This document shows, piece after piece, positions 48,263 to 51,279 of a stretch of DNA of 51,279 nt. Origin of the DNA: a virus. Under the pieces are notes generated by a model, which searched no databases, was not told the DNA's origin, and saw only the letters and a list, made by a program, of their open reading frames with translations. The DNA is taken from positions 1 through 51,279 of IMG/VR virus record IMGVR_UViG_3300048582_000067; one strand, given 5' to 3'. Within the stretch, counting starts at the first letter, position 1; each line of letters opens with the position of its first letter. The translations under genes were made by a program, and so were the position numbers.

Positions 48263-48678
48263 AAGTTGATGTACTGTTCGTCGAACTTAGCCCAGCTCCA
48301 AGCGTACTCTGCGCGCTTGATAGCGTCTTTGACTGAAGGGTGACGAAGAGCCATGCGTAGCTGCCAGAAACAACTATACAGGGCGTCTACTTCCTCTGGT
48401 ATTTCCATGTTAGGAAAGTAGTCCTTCAGCTTGTCTCGGTTCCTGTGACTAGCAACAGGGGTATAGAGATACCACCAGTCGTCAGGCGAGTAGTTGATCA
48501 ACTTACCTGTTTTCCAGTCCTGTAGCAGCCCGTTAGTTATCGTAGCGTCACCATGGGCAACTACTGCGTCGTAGTAAAAGTTTCCATTCTCAATAAAAGG
48601 CAAAGGCCGGAGTCTATCCTCTTTGCCTTTTTTCTCAATTCGGCTAAGAGGTTTGTAGTTAGGAAGTTCTTCATCCAT
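48259..48678 (-). CDS. Hypothetical protein
   Basis: The 139-residue product starts at ATG 48678, six bases after AGGA, overlapping the RNA ligase stop (TGATG). It contains several Trp/Tyr-rich helices (SPDDWWYLYTPVASHRNRDK). Its stop overlaps the terminase stop. No family is recognised. Confidence 0.6.
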   Translation of the reverse strand: MDEELPNYKPLSRIEKKGKEDRLRPLPFIENGNFYYDAVVAHGDATITNGLLQDWKTGKLINYSPDDWWYLYTPVASHRNRDKLKDYFPNMEIPEEVDALYSCFWQLRMALRHPSVKDAIKRAEYAWSWAKFDEQYINF

Positions 48679-49769
48679 CACTGTTCCTGCTTCAATAGGT
48701 AACGATTAGAGATAGCCTTGAAGCTAGTCTCTGGATCTCGGTTGGACTTGTAGACAGCCCCCTCTGCAATTTTGTGGTGTATAGACGGAAGACTGTCAGC
48801 GTGCTCCAGTGCAGACTTAACTGAGACAGGGGTAAACGTCTGTTCGTAGAGGACAGGTACATGCTCTAGACCTAGCTGCGCACACAACTTACGGCGGTCT
48901 ACCGGTAGCAGCTTCTTACGCGTCTTGACGTTTACGACATCGTAAACAAACCAGCGGAACTTGCTAAACCCTTCTCTGTTCTCCTGAATACCTGGACCCA
49001 TTAGCTCACCTTGGAAGGCATAGCCGTCGGCCTGGGTAACTGCGCTCTCCACTTGGAGGGCCATTTTAACAAAGTGGTTATCAGGATTCTTTACTACCTG
49101 TTTCTTATTTACTGGGTAACCAAACCACGCCTTTATTTTTTCAAAGAGAGTTAGTGTGACTGGCTCGTAAACAGGTAGCTCTAGATTTCGGCTACAGACT
49201 CGTAGCTTACCGTCAAGATAGAAGATAGTACATGACGAACCATCTAGCTTTAGTGTTACCTCCCACGTATCTTCTGTAGGTAGCTTGTGATGGCAGTTCT
49301 GAACGCGCTCTTGGTCGGTCTTCGGGAACAGGTCCGTTGGAAAGTGTTTAGTGTTGAAGCCTGTGGTGTTTGTTTTCTCGGGTAGCTCCCACTTCTGGAT
49401 ACCTAGCTGCTGCGTGTAGTCGTCGCCTTGCTTAATGTCGCCAATCTTTGTGAGATCTAGAACCTTTTCCATCCAGACTAAAAGGCCCTGGCTCAGCTGG
49501 CCGCGAAGCCTTACAGTTCGTAGACGCTCGCCCTTTACGCCGTTGTACTCTTTAGGCTCCTTACCCTCTCTTGTAAGAAAAGGCGCAACTGCGGTTGGAA
49601 TCCAAGAGTCAATCTCAAAGTACAGTCCAAAAGCACCAACCGTCCAACCCTCTGACTTTGCTACTACAACCTCCCAACCGTCTACAACCGCAACCTCGAT
49701 GTTGTCTGCGCCTGGTATTGGCCTAATCTCTGAGACAAGCCGTACTGTTGCTAGCTTACGTTCCGACAT
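48678..49769 (-). CDS. RNA ligase (DRB0094-type)
   Basis: The 363-residue protein has an N-terminal OB-like domain (RPIPGADNIEVAVVDGWEVV, 16-35) and a nucleotidyltransferase core. Motif I KLDGSS gives the adenylated Lys174, Arg194 is in VCSRN, Glu254-255 in FQGELMG, motif IV in EGAVYKS (336-342) and motif V in FKAISNRYLLK (350-360). This layout is that of the Deinococcus DRB0094-type ligases, which seal RNA nicks. In phages such enzymes repair tRNAs cut by host anticodon nucleases. AGGAG precedes the start. Confidence 0.88.
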   Translation of the reverse strand: MSERKLATVRLVSEIRPIPGADNIEVAVVDGWEVVVAKSEGWTVGAFGLYFEIDSWIPTAVAPFLTREGKEPKEYNGVKGERLRTVRLRGQLSQGLLVWMEKVLDLTKIGDIKQGDDYTQQLGIQKWELPEKTNTTGFNTKHFPTDLFPKTDQERVQNCHHKLPTEDTWEVTLKLDGSSCTIFYLDGKLRVCSRNLELPVYEPVTLTLFEKIKAWFGYPVNKKQVVKNPDNHFVKMALQVESAVTQADGYAFQGELMGPGIQENREGFSKFRWFVYDVVNVKTRKKLLPVDRRKLCAQLGLEHVPVLYEQTFTPVSVKSALEHADSLPSIHHKIAEGAVYKSNRDPETSFKAISNRYLLKQEQ

Positions 49770-49995
49770 GGTGGGCTCCTGTGTCTTTTTTCAACGCGTG
49801 GTATGTCAAGCCTGCAATCCTGACTTTGTTAGTGCTAGAGTGGCAGTCTAGTAGCATGTAGTAGTAGTGTAGCTTCAGCACGGGTGACTGGGTCTTTACA
49901 ATTGAGACCCGTCCGTAGTAGTTTGCAAGGTTTAGCTCAATCCTTTCAACAACAGGATACTGGAACTCTGCTTGGTATGGATCTTTTGTAGTCAT
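49756..49995 (-). CDS. Hypothetical protein
   Basis: The 79-residue product is beta-rich with Tyr and Val alternation (YPVVERIELNLANYYGRV). It overlaps the RNA ligase start by 14 bases and is coupled to the preceding gene. No family is recognised. Confidence 0.55.
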   Translation of the reverse strand: MTTKDPYQAEFQYPVVERIELNLANYYGRVSIVKTQSPVLKLHYYYMLLDCHSSTNKVRIAGLTYHALKKDTGAHHVGT

Positions 49996-50360
49996 GCTAG
50001 TTTACCCCAGAGAGCGCGGAACCAAGGCCACGGCGGTAGTAGCGGTAGCACGCGTGTGTGAATAGCGTTGGGCCGCCAGTAGCGGTAGGTGCTGTCAATG
50101 TAGCCTTTACCTCGCACGTAGAGAATCGTGTGGCGAGGAGCGACGGTGTTCTTCTCAGACCAAGTCAGCCAGAAGACAGCGCGCAGTGTTAGCGTCCACC
50201 AGACAAGCTTCCAGACGGAGCCGGCTTCAAGCAGCGCTACCGTCCAAGCGAAGTCAGTGCAGTTACCCTCATAGGGTGCTCGCTCGATGTTCTTCCACCC
50301 TAGTAGGAAGACGATAGTTTTCTTGTACTTATACTTTCTTAGAAACTCGTCTACTCTCAT
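49992..50360 (-). CDS. Putative cysteine-peptidase-like (papain-fold) protein
   Basis: The 122-residue product contains NCTDFAWTVALLEAG (33-47), with a Cys at the start of a helix, and then RHTILYVRGKGYIDSTYRYW (76-95), a His at a strand followed by Asp. This Cys-His-Asp order is that of papain-like and transglutaminase-like folds. A Trp-rich hydrophobic stretch separates the two. The function is inferred from motif order only. Confidence 0.5.
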   Translation of the reverse strand: MRVDEFLRKYKYKKTIVFLLGWKNIERAPYEGNCTDFAWTVALLEAGSVWKLVWWTLTLRAVFWLTWSEKNTVAPRHTILYVRGKGYIDSTYRYWRPNAIHTRVLPLLPPWPWFRALWGKLA

Positions 50361-50378
50361 GTTGCACCTCTTGTTTAT

Positions 50379-50984
50379 TCACCAGTCAACATCTATGTGC
50401 TCGTTTGCACCGATACATTGAAACTTAGTCCCCTCTAGAGTTAACGCACTAGTCTCGTGCCAGTGCCCAAAGAACCAGCGCTGAGGTTGCCACTGCTCAA
50501 ACATTCGCTGAAGCCGCTCAGCTGTCTTGTTCAGGTGTAGAGCTTGTTGCCCCAGCCGGTTCTTCAGAAACATGTGATAGGCGACTAGCGTTGGTGCGTC
50601 ATGGGTTAGAACCGTGTGAGGCCGTTGTTCAAGGTAAGCAGCTTCCAACGCACGCAACTCGCCAACTGAGTGTTGTTCGTCTCTCCACCAGCTCAGCCCT
50701 TCTGTTCTGTGAGCCTGATCAATAGACCAAGCACCGCCAAGAACGAAGGTCCCGTGGGTGTAAGGGCCAGAGGCAATGTGCCGTTTTAGCTCTTTGGCTA
50801 TTGCTGGATTGTCGTGGTTGCCTCTGTAGAACCTATGGTACGGCTCTCGCTCGTCAAGGGTTAGTAGCTGTCCTAGAGGAACAAAACCAAGCCCGAAGTC
50901 ACCCACCTGGATAGACTGCGCATGCCCCTTGATAGTCTCCCGGTAGTAATCCAGGTCTCCGTGTATGTCACCAATTAGTCTCAA
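50379..50984 (-). CDS. Metallophosphoesterase (calcineurin-like)
   Basis: The 201-residue enzyme has LIGDIHGD (3-10), VGDFG, RGNHDN, LTHDAPT and FFGHWHE, the complete metal-binding set. It is distinct from the one at 28504. Phage members often dephosphorylate nucleic acids or proteins, or act near RNA ligases as end-healing enzymes. It starts at TTG 50984, overlapping the preceding TGA (TTGA). Confidence 0.87.
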   Translation of the reverse strand: MRLIGDIHGDLDYYRETIKGHAQSIQVGDFGLGFVPLGQLLTLDEREPYHRFYRGNHDNPAIAKELKRHIASGPYTHGTFVLGGAWSIDQAHRTEGLSWWRDEQHSVGELRALEAAYLEQRPHTVLTHDAPTLVAYHMFLKNRLGQQALHLNKTAERLQRMFEQWQPQRWFFGHWHETSALTLEGTKFQCIGANEHIDVDW

Positions 50985-51250
50985 GTTATGCCTAATACCT
51001 TTCTTATTTTATAGAGCCGGCGCTGAAGTGGTGTTGCTGGTCTTAGAGAAACAACAGGCTTACGTAGTGGCGTAGGCTGCCAGGGCGGAGTGTTTATCTT
51101 ATGTAGACTAACAATATAGCTAACTAGCGCCTTATCTTTCACATTGACTAAACCCCAATGTACACGGTGAAGAGCTGCGCCCGCGAAGCAACGCGTGTGG
51201 GGGTAAACGCGATGAGTATCTTCGTCAGGACTAAAGCCTAATTCGCTCAC
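50981..51250 (-). CDS. Hypothetical protein
   Basis: The 89-residue basic protein starts at GTG 51250, overlapping the preceding stop (GTGA). Its C-terminus, KIRKVLGIT, resembles the end of the next upstream gene. No family is recognised. Confidence 0.55.
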   Translation of the reverse strand: MSELGFSPDEDTHRVYPHTRCFAGAALHRVHWGLVNVKDKALVSYIVSLHKINTPPWQPTPLRKPVVSLRPATPLQRRLYKIRKVLGIT

Positions 51251-51279
51251 TTTACACCTAACACTTTTCTTACTTCTTG
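51247..51279 (-). CDS. 3' end of a gene cut by the window edge
   Basis: The last eleven codons read in the - frame end QEVRKVLGVK and stop at TGA 51247-51249, overlapping the next GTG. The rest lies outside the window. Confidence 0.5.
   Translation of the reverse strand, partial: QEVRKVLGVK

Noticed and set aside
1-51279. CRISPR arrays, insertion sequences, integrase or repressor genes
   Set aside because: No regularly spaced repeats, transposase or recombinase motifs are visible.

Overview
The window is part of the genome of a tailed phage with a long flexible tail (siphovirus type) that infects a Gram-negative, probably proteobacterial, host. A lambda-like head and tail module, an inner-membrane spanin nested with an outer-membrane lipoprotein spanin, and no integrase or repressor point to a lytic phage. 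It also carries its own T7-type single-subunit RNA polymerase. The overall plan, a lambda-like structural arm facing a T7-like replication arm, resembles Xp10-type siphoviruses, but this genome is larger and carries more metabolic genes.

Layout. Positions 1-390 hold the end of a small membrane-protein gene and two tRNA genes (Thr-UGU and a CAU tRNA). Positions 617-17492 (+ strand) are the late arm: scaffold, major capsid protein, head-tail connectors, tail tube, tail chaperones with a programmed -1 frameshift, a 2190-residue tape measure, tail-tip proteins, then a tightly nested lysis cassette (GH19 endolysin, two spanins, small membrane proteins). A strong bidirectional terminator at about 17498-17546 ends it.

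Positions 17565-45612 (- strand) form one long, compact operon-like block with many ATGA, GTGA and TAATG start/stop overlaps. Read in transcription order it encodes a gamma-glutamylcyclotransferase, the RNA polymerase, ssDNA-binding protein, endonuclease VII, a deoxyribosyltransferase-like protein, a nucleotidyltransferase, a T7-type DNA polymerase, a 5'-3' exonuclease, a GIY-YIG-like protein and a T7 gp4-like primase-helicase. It continues with two MazG-like proteins, a B12-dependent ribonucleotide reductase and a glutaredoxin. It ends in an eight-gene cluster (17565-24283) with two amidoligases, an ATP-grasp ligase, a class II and a class I glutamine amidotransferase and three unknown proteins. 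That cluster is the most unusual part: it looks like a phage-encoded pathway that builds or edits gamma-glutamyl/peptide amide bonds on an unknown target.

Positions 45663-48262 are a + strand island with a possible small terminase and the large terminase, interleaved with - strand genes for a membrane protein and an HU/IHF-like protein. The terminase start codon overlaps the HU start codon in a CATG, and its stop codon overlaps that of the next convergent gene. From 48259 to the end the - strand resumes with an RNA ligase, a metallophosphoesterase and unknown genes. Portal and head maturation protease genes are not visible, so the window is not the whole genome.

How it works together. The phage polymerase probably drives its own transcription; a 25-base motif seen three times just upstream of gene starts, including the polymerase gene, is a candidate promoter. 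T7-like replication enzymes copy the genome with dNTPs from the phage reductase, MazG-like proteins and the deoxyribosyltransferase-like protein. tRNAs, an RNA ligase and a nucleotidyltransferase suggest tRNA supplementation or repair.
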